This document shows positions 16,411 to 24,688 of a DNA stretch of 64,000 nucleotides, one piece after another. The notes under the pieces are model-generated. The model was not told where the DNA came from. It saw only the letters and a list, made by a program, of their open reading frames with translations, and did no database searches. A program made the position numbers and the translations under genes. The stretch comes from Streptomyces lanatus (GTDB lineage: Bacteria; Actinomycetota; Actinomycetes; Streptomycetales; Streptomycetaceae), in NCBI RefSeq assembly GCF_014655715.1, contig NZ_BNBM01000010.1, positions 267,394 through 331,393 of the forward strand. The letters run 5' to 3'. Each line of letters starts with the position of its first letter. Within the stretch, counting starts at the first letter, position 1.

Positions 16411-18039
16411 CTAGTGGGCGTGCCCGTGGCCGTGGCCACCGGCCGCCGCCGGCTCTTCCTCTTCCTTCTTCTCGACGACCAGGGTCTCGGTCGTCAGGAG
16501 CAGGGAGGCGATGGAGGCGGCGTTCTCCAGGGCGGAGCGGGTGACCTTGACCGGGTCGATGACGCCGGCCTTGACCAGGTCGCCGTACTCGCCGGTCGCG
16601 GCGTTGAAGCCCTGGCCCTTGTCGAGCTCGGCGACCTTGGAGGTGATGACGTAGCCCTCCAGGCCGGCGTTCTCGGCGATCCAGCGCAGCGGCTCGACGA
16701 CGGCGCGGCGGACCACGGCGACACCGGTGGCCTCGTCGCCGGTCTTGCCCAGACCGCCTTCGAGGACCTTCGCGGCGTGGACGAGGGCCGAGCCACCACC
16801 GGAGACGATGCCCTCCTCGACCGCGGCGCGGGTCGCGGAGATGGCGTCCTCCAGACGGTGCTTCTTCTCCTTCAGCTCCACCTCGGTGGCGGCGCCGACC
16901 TTGATCACGCACACGCCGCCGGCCAGCTTCGCGAGGCGCTCCTGGAGCTTCTCGCGGTCCCAGTCGGAGTCGGTGTTCTCGATCTCGGCCTTGATCTGGG
17001 CGACACGGCCCTGGACGTCCTCGGACTTGCCGGCGCCGTCCACGATGGTCGTGTCGTCCTTGGTGACCGTGATGCGGCGGGCGGAGCCCAGCACGTCCAG
17101 GCCGACCTGGTCGAGCTTGAGGCCGACCTCCTCGGAGATGACCGTGGCACCGGTGAGGGTCGCCATGTCCTGGAGCATCGCCTTGCGGCGGTCACCGAAG
17201 CCGGGGGCCTTGACCGCGACCGCGTTGAAGGTGCCGCGGATCTTGTTGACGACCAGGGTCGACAGGGCCTCGCCCTCGACGTCCTCGGCGATGATCAGCA
17301 GCGGCTTGGAGGAGCCGGCCTGGATGACCTTCTCCAGCAGCGGCAGCAGGTCCGCGATGGAGGCGATCTTGCCCTGGTTGATCAGGATGTACGGGTCGTC
17401 GAGGACGGCCTCCATACGCTCCTGGTCGGACACCATGTACGGCGACAGGTAGCCCTTGTCGAAGGCCATGCCCTCGGTGAAGTCCAGCTCAAGGCCGAAG
17501 GTGTTGGACTCCTCGACGGTGATGACACCGTCCTTGCCGACCTTGTCCATCGCCTCGGCGATGAGCTCGCCGACCTGCTGGTCCTGGGCGGACAGCGCGG
17601 CGACGGCGGCGATGTCGGACTTCTCCTCGATCGGGCGGGCCGACGCGAGCAGGTCCTCGGAGACAGCGGCGACGGCCGCGTCGATGCCCTTCTTCAGGGC
17701 GGCCGGGGAGGCACCCGCGGCGACGTTCTTCAGGCCCTCGCGGACCAGCGCCTGGGCGAGCACGGTGGCGGTGGTCGTACCGTCACCCGCGATGTCGTTG
17801 GTCTTGGTCGCCACCTCCTTCACCAGCTGGGCGCCGAGGTTCTCGTACGGGTCCTCGACCTCGACCTCGCGGGCGATGGTGACACCGTCGTTGGTGATGG
17901 TGGGCGCGCCGAACTTCTTGTCGATGACGACATTGCGGCCCTTGGGGCCGATCGTCACCTTGACCGTGTCGGCCAGCTTGTTGACGCCGCGCTCGAGGGC
18001 GCGACGGGCGTCCTCGTCGAACTTCAGGATCTTCGCCAT
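16411..18039 (-). CDS. groEL1: Chaperonin GroEL1 (His-tailed)
   Basis: 60-kDa chaperonin subunit of 542 residues; ATP-dependent folding cage working with GroES. Family signatures are intact: GDGTTTATVLAQA, VEDPYENLGAQL, and SGGGSALVHAA. The C-terminus is GGHGHGHAH rather than the Gly-Met-rich tail, which in actinomycetes marks the groES-linked GroEL1 copy. It lies 116 bases behind groES in one operon under HrcA/CIRCE control. A second groEL (tail of GGM type) would be expected elsewhere. Confidence 0.98.
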   Translation of the reverse strand: MAKILKFDEDARRALERGVNKLADTVKVTIGPKGRNVVIDKKFGAPTITNDGVTIAREVEVEDPYENLGAQLVKEVATKTNDIAGDGTTTATVLAQALVREGLKNVAAGASPAALKKGIDAAVAAVSEDLLASARPIEEKSDIAAVAALSAQDQQVGELIAEAMDKVGKDGVITVEESNTFGLELDFTEGMAFDKGYLSPYMVSDQERMEAVLDDPYILINQGKIASIADLLPLLEKVIQAGSSKPLLIIAEDVEGEALSTLVVNKIRGTFNAVAVKAPGFGDRRKAMLQDMATLTGATVISEEVGLKLDQVGLDVLGSARRITVTKDDTTIVDGAGKSEDVQGRVAQIKAEIENTDSDWDREKLQERLAKLAGGVCVIKVGAATEVELKEKKHRLEDAISATRAAVEEGIVSGGGSALVHAAKVLEGGLGKTGDEATGVAVVRRAVVEPLRWIAENAGLEGYVITSKVAELDKGQGFNAATGEYGDLVKAGVIDPVKVTRSALENAASIASLLLTTETLVVEKKEEEEPAAAGGHGHGHAH

Positions 18040-18155
18040 GACAGCGGGAGCCCTCTCGGAATCTGGGGGTTAAAAAAGACACTGCGCCCCGGGCGCCCGG
18101 CTTCTTTAAGTGGTCGCGGGGGCCAGGGGCGCAGCTGGAAACTCTGAGGTGGTGC

Positions 18156-18464
18156 TTACTTCTCGATGATCGCGAGCACGTCGCGGGACGAGAGGACGAG
18201 GTACTCCTCGCCGTTGTACTTCACCTCGGTGCCGCCGTACTTGCTGTACAGCACGATGTCGCCGACCTTCACGTCGAGCGGCAGACGCTCGCCGTTCTCG
18301 AAGCGGCCCGGACCCACGGCGAGGATGACGCCCTCCTGGGGCTTCTCCTTCGCGGTGTCCGGGATGACCAGGCCAGAGGCGGTGGTCTGCTCGGCGTCGA
18401 GCGGCTGGACCACGATGCGGTCCTCAAGCGGCTTGATGGCAACCTTGGAGCTGGTGGTCGTCAC
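18156..18464 (-). CDS. groES: Co-chaperonin GroES
   Basis: 102-residue 10-kDa co-chaperonin that caps GroEL. It has the conserved KPLEDRIVVQPLDAEQTTASG opening with the mobile loop, GDIVLYSKYGGTEVKYNGEEYLVL and the DVLAIIEK end. First gene of the groES-groEL1 operon; two CIRCE operators and a promoter lie 100-175 bases upstream. Confidence 0.98.
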   Translation of the reverse strand: MTTTSSKVAIKPLEDRIVVQPLDAEQTTASGLVIPDTAKEKPQEGVILAVGPGRFENGERLPLDVKVGDIVLYSKYGGTEVKYNGEEYLVLSSRDVLAIIEK

Positions 18465-18563
18465 GATCCGACCTCCCCCTTCGGAGATCTCACGGGGTTA
18501 ACTGTCTGAGGTGGCGACCAGGTGGATCCGTCGTCGCGGGTGCCGGACCTGCCCGTCGCGTAG

Positions 18564-18590
18564 TTGGCACTCTCCAGTGGGGAGTGCCAG
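18564..18590. promoter_or_regulatory. CIRCE operator 1 (HrcA site)
   Basis: TTGGCACTC-N9-GAGTGCCAG, with the exact 9-9-9 spacing of the CIRCE heat-shock operator. Each half differs from the consensus by the A-to-G type change at the outer part. It lies just downstream of the predicted groES -10 box, in the position expected for HrcA repression. Confidence 0.88.
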
Positions 18591-18595
18591 ACCCG

Positions 18596-18625
18596 AGACT
18601 ATGACCGCGATTAGCACTCGGTCAA
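18596..18625 (-). promoter_or_regulatory. groES-groEL1 promoter
   Basis: Read on the minus strand, TTGACC (18625-18620) and TAGTCT (18601-18596) are separated by 18 bases, a good vegetative (HrdB-type) promoter. The -35 box lies inside CIRCE 2 and CIRCE 1 begins next to the -10 box. Confidence 0.75.
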
Positions 18626-18637
18626 GCGGACTGCTAA
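18611..18637. promoter_or_regulatory. CIRCE operator 2 (HrcA site)
   Basis: TTAGCACTC-N9-GACTGCTAA: the left half is the exact consensus and the right half has one mismatch (C for G). It overlaps the -35 box of the groES promoter. Confidence 0.85.
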
Positions 18638-18654
18638 TTCACTACACCGCGGCG

Positions 18655-19455
18655 CTACAGGTAGTCCTCCAGACGCGCCACCGTCAGCCCCCTCCGCTGG
18701 ATCTCCCGCAGCAGCCGCGTCGTCCGCTCCTTCAGACTCAGCCCGGCCGGTTCGGCAGAGGGGACGGACACGATGTCACCGGCCCGCAGCCGGGCCGGTC
18801 CCTTGGCGTACGTCAGCCCGCCGTCGCCCTCCATCGCCGCGCGCCACAGCACGACCGCCGTCACCCCGCAGTCGGCCGCCGCGCGGAGCGTCGTGGTGTC
18901 GTACGTCCCGTAGGGCGGGCGGAAGAGCCGGGGGCGGATGCCGAAGCGGGCGCGGAGCTTGTTCTGCTGGCCGCAGATCTCGGCGCGCTGCCCGGCGTAC
19001 GGCAGTCCGCGCAGGGCGGCGTGGTCGAGGGTGTGGTTCTGGATCGACGCGCCGACCGCGCGCAGCCGGGCGAAGTGGCCGTAGCCCGGGCCGACCACGC
19101 TGTCCGTGAGGAACATGCTGACGGGCAGCCGTAGTTCACGGACCATGTCGACGAAGCGGGGGTCCTTCTCGGCGCCGTCGTCGTAGGTGAGGAAGACGAC
19201 CTTGTGGCGGGTGGCGACCCGGTGCACGACGGGCGGCAGGCCGCCCGCCGGGCGAGCCGACCTGCGCACGGTCGGGGGCGCGGGCAGCGGGGCGGTCAGG
19301 CCCCACTGGCGGTACGGCTGGGTCGTGTGCGTCGGGTTCTTCGCCGACCGCGCCCGCTGCTCGCGCGGGTCGGCCGGACCGGTCGCACAGCCGGTGAGAA
19401 GGGCGGACGCCAGGACCACGGCCGCGAACGCCCGCGCTCCCGGCGTCGGCCTCAC
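18655..19455 (-). CDS. Polysaccharide deacetylase-family lipoprotein
   Basis: 266-residue secreted protein with a lipoprotein signal (VVLASALLTGCATG, lipobox L-T-G-C). The NodB fold is recognisable: TYDDGAEKDPRF with the metal-binding Asp pair, NHTLDH with the two metal His, and RPPYGTYD. The last motif, which normally supplies a His (as LTHF in the neighbouring paralogue), reads DIVSVPSAEP, so the active site may be altered. Its start codon overlaps the stop of the upstream paralogue by four bases (ATGA), giving translational coupling. Substrate is probably a cell-wall or surface glycan. Confidence 0.85.
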   Translation of the reverse strand: MRPTPGARAFAAVVLASALLTGCATGPADPREQRARSAKNPTHTTQPYRQWGLTAPLPAPPTVRRSARPAGGLPPVVHRVATRHKVVFLTYDDGAEKDPRFVDMVRELRLPVSMFLTDSVVGPGYGHFARLRAVGASIQNHTLDHAALRGLPYAGQRAEICGQQNKLRARFGIRPRLFRPPYGTYDTTTLRAAADCGVTAVVLWRAAMEGDGGLTYAKGPARLRAGDIVSVPSAEPAGLSLKERTTRLLREIQRRGLTVARLEDYL

Positions 19456-20468
19456 AGGTAGTCCTCCAGCCGGGCCACCGCGTACCCCTCGGACGTCACC
19501 TTGTTCAGGAACCGGCGGATCATGTCGGGCATTGTGCCCTTCCAGTCGTCCCGGCCCCGGAAATGAGTGAGCACGATGTCACCCGGTCGGATCTTCCGGT
19601 CCCATTCGCGGTACTCCCAGTGGTCGACGAAGACCTCCTCGTTCCACAGCGGGACGTACTTGATGCCGCAGGACTTCGCGGCGCGCAGGCTGGCCCGGTC
19701 GTAGTTGCCGAAGGGCGGCCGGAAGAGCAGCGGGCGCTTGCCGTAGTGCTCCTCGATGACCTCCTGCATGCCGCAGATCTCGTGCTGCTGGCGGCGGTAG
19801 GACAGGGCCGGGAGGTACGGGTGGTGCAGGGTGTGGTTGTTCAAGACCACTCCGGCGCCCTGCATCCGCTTGAAGTAGCCGTAGTCCTCCTTGATCAGGT
19901 AGTTGCTGAGGAAGGCGGTGTACGGCACCTGCAAGTCGTCCATCATCCGCAGGAACGTCGGGTCCTTCTCGGCGCCGTCGTCGATGGTGAGGAAGACGAC
20001 CCGCTGTTTGGTCGGGACGGTGGTGAAGACGGGCGGGAGGCCGAGTTCCTCGTGGCCGTCGACCTCGAAGCCCTCGCGGGTGGTGATCCTCGGCCTCTGG
20101 GCGGGGGGCTTCGGGGGCGTGAGCGGGACGCTCTCCAGGCGCCAGCGCCGGGCGGCGGCGATACGGGCGGTGCGGGCCTCCTGGGCCGACTGGAACTTCC
20201 TGCCCGGTGGCTGCGGAGTGGCCGTCGGGGGCGGTGCTTCCAGGGGCTGACGGATCGAGGTGGAGCCCGAGGCCTCGGGCCCGCCGCCGACCCCGGAGCC
20301 GCTCGCGGCCCCCGCCGACCCGGGCTGCGCACAGCCGGAGGTGACGGCGGCCGCGGCGAGTACGGCGATGACGCCGTGCACGCGCGCGTAGCGGGCCGTC
20401 GGAGGATGGCACCCCACGACCACTGCCCCATATCGGGGACTTTTGTCATTTTGTACTACTAGTCGCAT
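19452..20468 (-). CDS. Polysaccharide deacetylase-family lipoprotein (paralogue)
   Basis: 338-residue lipoprotein: signal AVLAAAAVTSGCAQ, a Pro/Gly/Ser linker, then a NodB domain with TIDDGAEKDPTF, NHTLHH, RPPFGNYD and GDIVLTHF, so all metal and catalytic motifs are present. It has the same layout as the overlapping downstream gene, indicating tandem duplication. The ATG at 20468 is used; a GTG (20366) directly before the hydrophobic signal core is possible. Divergent from the methyltransferase. Confidence 0.82.
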   Translation of the reverse strand: MRLVVQNDKSPRYGAVVVGCHPPTARYARVHGVIAVLAAAAVTSGCAQPGSAGAASGSGVGGGPEASGSTSIRQPLEAPPPTATPQPPGRKFQSAQEARTARIAAARRWRLESVPLTPPKPPAQRPRITTREGFEVDGHEELGLPPVFTTVPTKQRVVFLTIDDGAEKDPTFLRMMDDLQVPYTAFLSNYLIKEDYGYFKRMQGAGVVLNNHTLHHPYLPALSYRRQQHEICGMQEVIEEHYGKRPLLFRPPFGNYDRASLRAAKSCGIKYVPLWNEEVFVDHWEYREWDRKIRPGDIVLTHFRGRDDWKGTMPDMIRRFLNKVTSEGYAVARLEDYL

Positions 20469-20558
20469 GGAGCCGGATCCTGGCAGGCTCCCGACCTGAA
20501 CCCGCGCCGACACCGCCGCAGGACGCGAACCATCCACCGACTGGCCGACAATGACCCG

Positions 20559-21749
20559 GTGAACGACCACCTCGCCGCATTCGCCGCCCTCCGCACCGCC
20601 GAGGGCAGCGCCCTCCTCGAAACGGTCCGCGACACCGACCCCGCCGACGAACTCGCCGTCGCCACCCGGCTGCGCCGCGAGCACCCCGCCGAGCTGGTGT
20701 CGGCGGCCCTCGGGCAGGCGCGGCTGCGGCAGCGGGCGGTGGCGAAGTTCGGGGCGGCGGACGCGGGGCGGATGTTCTTCACGCCGAACGGGGTGGAGCA
20801 GTCGACGCGGGCGAGCGTGGCGACGCATCGCGCCGAGTGCTTCGAGGCGCTCGGGGTGCGGTCCGTCGCCGACCTGTGCTGCGGGATCGGCGGCGACGCG
20901 ATCGCCATGGCCCGCGCCGGGATCCGGGTACTGGCCGTCGACCGGGACCCGCTGACCTGCGCGGTGGCCCGCGCCAACGCCGAGGCGCTCGGGCTCGCCG
21001 ACCTGATCGAGGTGCGCGAGGCGGATGTGACGGAGGTCGACACGGCCGGGTACGACGCCGTGTTCGTCGACCCGGCCAGGCGTTCCTCCAGGCGCGGCCG
21101 GATCTTCGACCCGGAGGCCTACTCCCCGCCCCTGTCCTGGGCCGTCTCCGCCGCGCGCAGCGCCCCGCTCGGCGTGCTGAAGATCGCGCCCGGCATCCCG
21201 CACGAGGCGATCCCCGAGGAGGCGACGGCCGAGTGGGTCTCGGACGGCGGGGACGTCAAGGAAGCCATGCTGTGGTTCGGCCCGAACGAGACGCCGGGCG
21301 CGCGGCGGGCGACCCTGCTGCCCGCCGAGGCCGGCATCTACGTCACCCCCGCCACCATGCTCCCGGACCCCGAGGTCCGTCCGGTCGGGCGGTACTTGTA
21401 CGAGCCGGACGGCGCCGTCATCCGCGCCCACCTGGTCGCCCAGGTCGCCGAGGAGCTGGAGGGCGGACTGATCGACCCGACCATCGCCTACGTCACCGCC
21501 GACGAACTGCACAACACGCCGTACGCCAGCGCGTACGAGATCACCGATCAGCTCCCGTTCAACATCAAAAAGTTGAAGGCGCTGCTTCGGCAGCGGGAGG
21601 TGGGTGTCCTCACCGTCAAGAAGCGCGGCTCGGCCGTCGAGCCGGAGGAGCTGCGGAAGAAGGTCAAGCCGCAGGGGCCGGGGTCGTCGACGGTGTTCCT
21701 GACCCGGGTGGCGGGGGCGCCGACGATGCTGGTCGGGCGGCCCGCGTAG
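20559..21749 (+). CDS. Class I SAM-dependent methyltransferase with THUMP-like domain
   Basis: 396-residue protein. SAM-binding motif VADLCCGIGGDAIAMARAGIRVLAVDRD lies near residue 110, FVDPARR is in the motif IV position, and the C-terminal part (ITDQLPFNIKKLKALLRQREVGVLTVKKRGSAVEPEELRKK) is the THUMP-like extension of this actinobacterial family. THUMP-type enzymes act on RNA; the target is unknown. GTG start. Convergent with the ECF sigma gene three bases beyond its stop. Confidence 0.85.
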   Translation: MNDHLAAFAALRTAEGSALLETVRDTDPADELAVATRLRREHPAELVSAALGQARLRQRAVAKFGAADAGRMFFTPNGVEQSTRASVATHRAECFEALGVRSVADLCCGIGGDAIAMARAGIRVLAVDRDPLTCAVARANAEALGLADLIEVREADVTEVDTAGYDAVFVDPARRSSRRGRIFDPEAYSPPLSWAVSAARSAPLGVLKIAPGIPHEAIPEEATAEWVSDGGDVKEAMLWFGPNETPGARRATLLPAEAGIYVTPATMLPDPEVRPVGRYLYEPDGAVIRAHLVAQVAEELEGGLIDPTIAYVTADELHNTPYASAYEITDQLPFNIKKLKALLRQREVGVLTVKKRGSAVEPEELRKKVKPQGPGSSTVFLTRVAGAPTMLVGRPA

Positions 21750-21752
21750 TCA

Positions 21753-23030
21753 TCACATCGCCCCGTCCGCCCTCTTGAGCAGCATCTCCCGCTCCCGCTC
21801 GTTACGGGTCAGCCCCGCCGCGCGCTCGAACTCCGCCCGCGCCTCCACCGTACGGCCGAGACGCAGCAGTAGATCGCCGCGCACGCTCGGCAGCAAGTGG
21901 TAGTCCCGCAGGGCCGGTTCGGCGGCGATCGCGTCCACGATCTCCAGGGCGGGCTCCGGGCCGTCGGCCATCGACACGGCGACCGCGCGGTTCAACTCGA
22001 CGACCGGGGAAGGGGCTCGGGCGGCGAGGAGGCCGTACAGCGTCGCGATGGCCTTCCAGTCGGTCTCCTCGTAGGTGTACGCGTGCGCGTGGCAGGCGGC
22101 GATCGCGGCCTGGAGGACGTACGGGCCGGGGGCGCCCGTGGCCGTGGCGTCCGCGCGGGACAGGGCCGTGATGCCGCGGGCGATGAGCATGCGATTCCAG
22201 CGGCTGCGGTTCTGGTCCTTCAGGAGCACCTGTTCGCCGGACGGGCCGGTGCGGGCGGCCGTGCGGGACGCCTGGAACTCGAGGAGGGAGGCGAGGCCGT
22301 GCACCTCCGGCTCCTTCGGCATCAGGCCCGAGAGGAGGCGGGCCAGGCGCAGCGCGTCCTCGCACAGCGCCGGGCGCAGCAGGTCGTCGCCCGCCGTCGC
22401 CGCGTAACCTTCGTTGAAGATCAGGTAGATGACGTCCAGGACCGAGCCGAGGCGGGCCTCGCGGTCGGGGCCGTACGGGACCTCGAAGGCGACGTTCTTG
22501 GTCGCGAGGGTGCGCTTGGCTCGGACGATGCGCTGGGCGACCGTGGCTTCCGGGACGAGGAAGGCCCGGGCGATCTCCGGGGTCGCGAGGCCGCCGAGGA
22601 GACGCAGGGTGAGGGCGATGCGGGCCTGCGGCGACAGGACCGGATGGCAGGTGGTGAAGACCAGGCGGAGCAGGTCGTCGTCGATGTCCTCGGGGTCGGA
22701 CGGCTCCTCCGGCGGTGCCGTCGTCTCCAGGTCGCGGCCGATCTCCGCGAGCTTGCGGGCGTAGTTCTCGCGACGCCGGACCAGGTCCACGGCACGGTGC
22801 TTGGCGGCGGCCATGAGCCAGGCCCCGGGGTTGTCCGGGACACCGTCTCGGGGCCACTGCTCCAGCGCGGCGACCAGCGCGTCCTGCGCGAGCTCCTCGG
22901 CGATGCCGACGTCGCGGACGATGCGGGTGACGGTGGCGATGACGCGCGGGGACTCGATCCGGAAGACGGTCTCGACGGTTCCGCGCGGGTCGGTGGTGGG
23001 CCGTGGGTCGGCGGTGGGCTGTGGTTCCAC
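21753..23030 (-). CDS. ECF42-type RNA polymerase sigma factor
   Basis: 425 residues, far longer than a basic ECF. Region 2 (ESPRVIATVTRIVRDVGIAEELAQDALVAALEQWP) and region 4 (LTLRLLGGLATPEIARAFLVPEATVAQRIVRAKRTL) are followed by about 230 residues of helical, TPR-like sequence (DUF6596 type). This layout and the neighbouring DGPF/YCII gene are the hallmarks of the ECF42 group, which usually drives its DGPF gene. No anti-sigma factor is present; the C-terminal extension is thought to be the regulatory part. Confidence 0.9.
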   Translation of the reverse strand: MEPQPTADPRPTTDPRGTVETVFRIESPRVIATVTRIVRDVGIAEELAQDALVAALEQWPRDGVPDNPGAWLMAAAKHRAVDLVRRRENYARKLAEIGRDLETTAPPEEPSDPEDIDDDLLRLVFTTCHPVLSPQARIALTLRLLGGLATPEIARAFLVPEATVAQRIVRAKRTLATKNVAFEVPYGPDREARLGSVLDVIYLIFNEGYAATAGDDLLRPALCEDALRLARLLSGLMPKEPEVHGLASLLEFQASRTAARTGPSGEQVLLKDQNRSRWNRMLIARGITALSRADATATGAPGPYVLQAAIAACHAHAYTYEETDWKAIATLYGLLAARAPSPVVELNRAVAVSMADGPEPALEIVDAIAAEPALRDYHLLPSVRGDLLLRLGRTVEARAEFERAAGLTRNEREREMLLKRADGAM

Positions 23031-23076
23031 AACCCACCATCAGACACCCGTACGGCGATGGAGCCAAGGAACCGGC

Positions 23077-23430
23077 TCAGCCCGCCACGATCTCCCGCAC
23101 CTCGCAGGTCATGGTCCAGTGCTCCTCATGGATCTTGAGGAACCGCTTGGTCCACTCGATCGCCTCGGCCCGGTCCTTGCACTGCAGCAGCGCATAGCCG
23201 CCGATGACCTCCTTGGCCTCGGTGAACGGCCCGTCGGTCACGGACAGCTGCCCGCCCTCGTAGTGCACCCGGGAGCCCTCGGCTGTCGGGGTCAGTCCGG
23301 CGGTGTCGAGCAGGACGCCCGCCTTCGTCATCTCCTCGATCAGCTCGCCCATCCGCTGCATCAGCGCCTCGCTGGGTCCCTGGGCGGCGGCGGACTCGTC
23401 TACGCGGATCATGGAGAGATAGCGCGGCAT
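23077..23430 (-). CDS. YCII/DGPF-domain protein
   Basis: 117-residue cytosolic protein with the YCII fold: MPRYLSMIRVDE at the start, and the diagnostic VTDGPFTEAKEVIGGY (DGPF motif), then ALLQCKDRAEAIEWTKRFLKIH. Proteins of this type accompany ECF42 sigma factors; their biochemical role is not established. AGGAG precedes the ATG at 23430; a longer upstream extension in frame has no such site. The sigma gene starts 46 bases downstream on the same strand, so they are probably co-transcribed. Confidence 0.9.
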   Translation of the reverse strand: MPRYLSMIRVDESAAAQGPSEALMQRMGELIEEMTKAGVLLDTAGLTPTAEGSRVHYEGGQLSVTDGPFTEAKEVIGGYALLQCKDRAEAIEWTKRFLKIHEEHWTMTCEVREIVAG

Positions 23431-23540
23431 GGTGACTCCTGTGGTTCGGCGACCGGGTCGTTCCCGGCCTCTCACCACTGCGTCGAACGGCGGACCGCCG
23501 GATCGACACGCGCCCCGGTTTTTTTTCGCGGACTTCTTCC

Positions 23541-24602
23541 TCACCGCAACGACGCCCACAGCTTCCCCGCCTCCGGCTCCTGGGCCACCACCCGGTTGCG
23601 GTCCGACGCCGCAGGCACCACCGGCAGCGTCACCGTCCGCACCGCCTCCGCCGACAGCCCCCGCAGGCTGCGGCCCAGGCCCATCAGCTCGCTCAGCGAG
23701 TCCAGGCCGGTGTCGGTGGTCAGACCGGCCGTCATCGCGTCGGCGACCCGGTAGAGCCGGGCGGGGTCGGTGAGGAGGGACGTGGCGGCGACCTGGTCCA
23801 GCAGGGCCTTCACCAGTTTCTGCTGGAGGCCTATGCGGCCCAGGTCGCTGCCGTCGCCGATGCCGTGCCGGGTGCGGGCCAGGGCGAGGGCCTGCTCGCC
23901 GTCGAGGTGGTGGGTGCCGGCGGCGAGGGTGAGGTGGCTGTCCTCGTCGTCTATGTCCTCGTCCGTCGTGACGGTGACGCCGCCGAGAGCGTCGACCAGC
24001 TGGGCGAAGCCGGAGAAGTCGATCTCGATGTAGTGGTCCATACGGATGCCGGTCATGGACTCGACGGTCTTGACCGCGCACACGGGGCCGCCGACCGCGT
24101 ACGCGCTGTTGAACATCGAGCTGTACGACACCCCGGTCGAACCGCCCGACGGCAGCGGGCAGGACGGGCGGGTGACCAGGGTGTCGCGCGGGATGCTGAC
24201 GAACGTCGCCCCGGTGCGGCCGGCGTCGATGTGCACCACCATCGCGGTGTCCGAGCGGGCCCCGCCCCCGGCGCTGCCGCCGCCCAGCTCGTGGTTCTCC
24301 TCGCCGGCGCGCGAGTCCGAGCCCAGGACCAGGATGTTGAGCGAGCCCGTGGGCAGGGGGGATGCCGAGGGCGACGGGGTGGTCATCGCCCTGGGCGGGC
24401 GGTTGTCGCCGAGCGCGCTGTCGATGTCGACGCTCTTGATGTTGTCGTTGAGATGCCAGTAGACCCAGCCCGCCGCGGCGACGGCCAGGGCCAGGGTGGC
24501 CGCGAGGACGAGGCCGGCGGCCTTGAGCGCTGTCGGCCGCCGGCCCGGGTGTCTGCCGTCGTCCCCGTCCGTGTCCCGTCCGTTCTCGCCAAGTCCCGTC
24601 AC
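23541..24602 (-). CDS. LytR-CpsA-Psr (LCP) family protein
   Basis: 353-residue type II membrane protein: basic N-terminus, one TM segment at about 25-48 (AAGLVLAATLALAVAAAGWVY), then an extracytoplasmic LCP domain with LNILVLGSDSRAG, SDTAMVVHID, VSIPRDTLV, VDALGGVTV and DGEQALALARTRHG. LCP proteins transfer undecaprenyl-linked polymers (wall teichoic acid or other glycopolymers) to peptidoglycan; the arginines and aspartates expected for pyrophosphate binding are visible. GTG start without a clear ribosome site. Monocistronic. Confidence 0.92.
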   Translation of the reverse strand: MTGLGENGRDTDGDDGRHPGRRPTALKAAGLVLAATLALAVAAAGWVYWHLNDNIKSVDIDSALGDNRPPRAMTTPSPSASPLPTGSLNILVLGSDSRAGEENHELGGGSAGGGARSDTAMVVHIDAGRTGATFVSIPRDTLVTRPSCPLPSGGSTGVSYSSMFNSAYAVGGPVCAVKTVESMTGIRMDHYIEIDFSGFAQLVDALGGVTVTTDEDIDDEDSHLTLAAGTHHLDGEQALALARTRHGIGDGSDLGRIGLQQKLVKALLDQVAATSLLTDPARLYRVADAMTAGLTTDTGLDSLSELMGLGRSLRGLSAEAVRTVTLPVVPAASDRNRVVAQEPEAGKLWASLR

Positions 24603-24688
24603 AGGCAGGAACGTACGTCCGAATCATTACGGGCGAGGACGCCGGAACCGCTTTTCTTCGGAAATTCTCAGACTTCCCGGCCGACGCC

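Noticed and set aside
19452..21512. Single 686-residue protein joined to the second deacetylase
   Set aside because: The extra N-terminal 348 residues are antisense to the methyltransferase gene and lack signal or domain features; the lipoprotein signal marks the real start near 20468.
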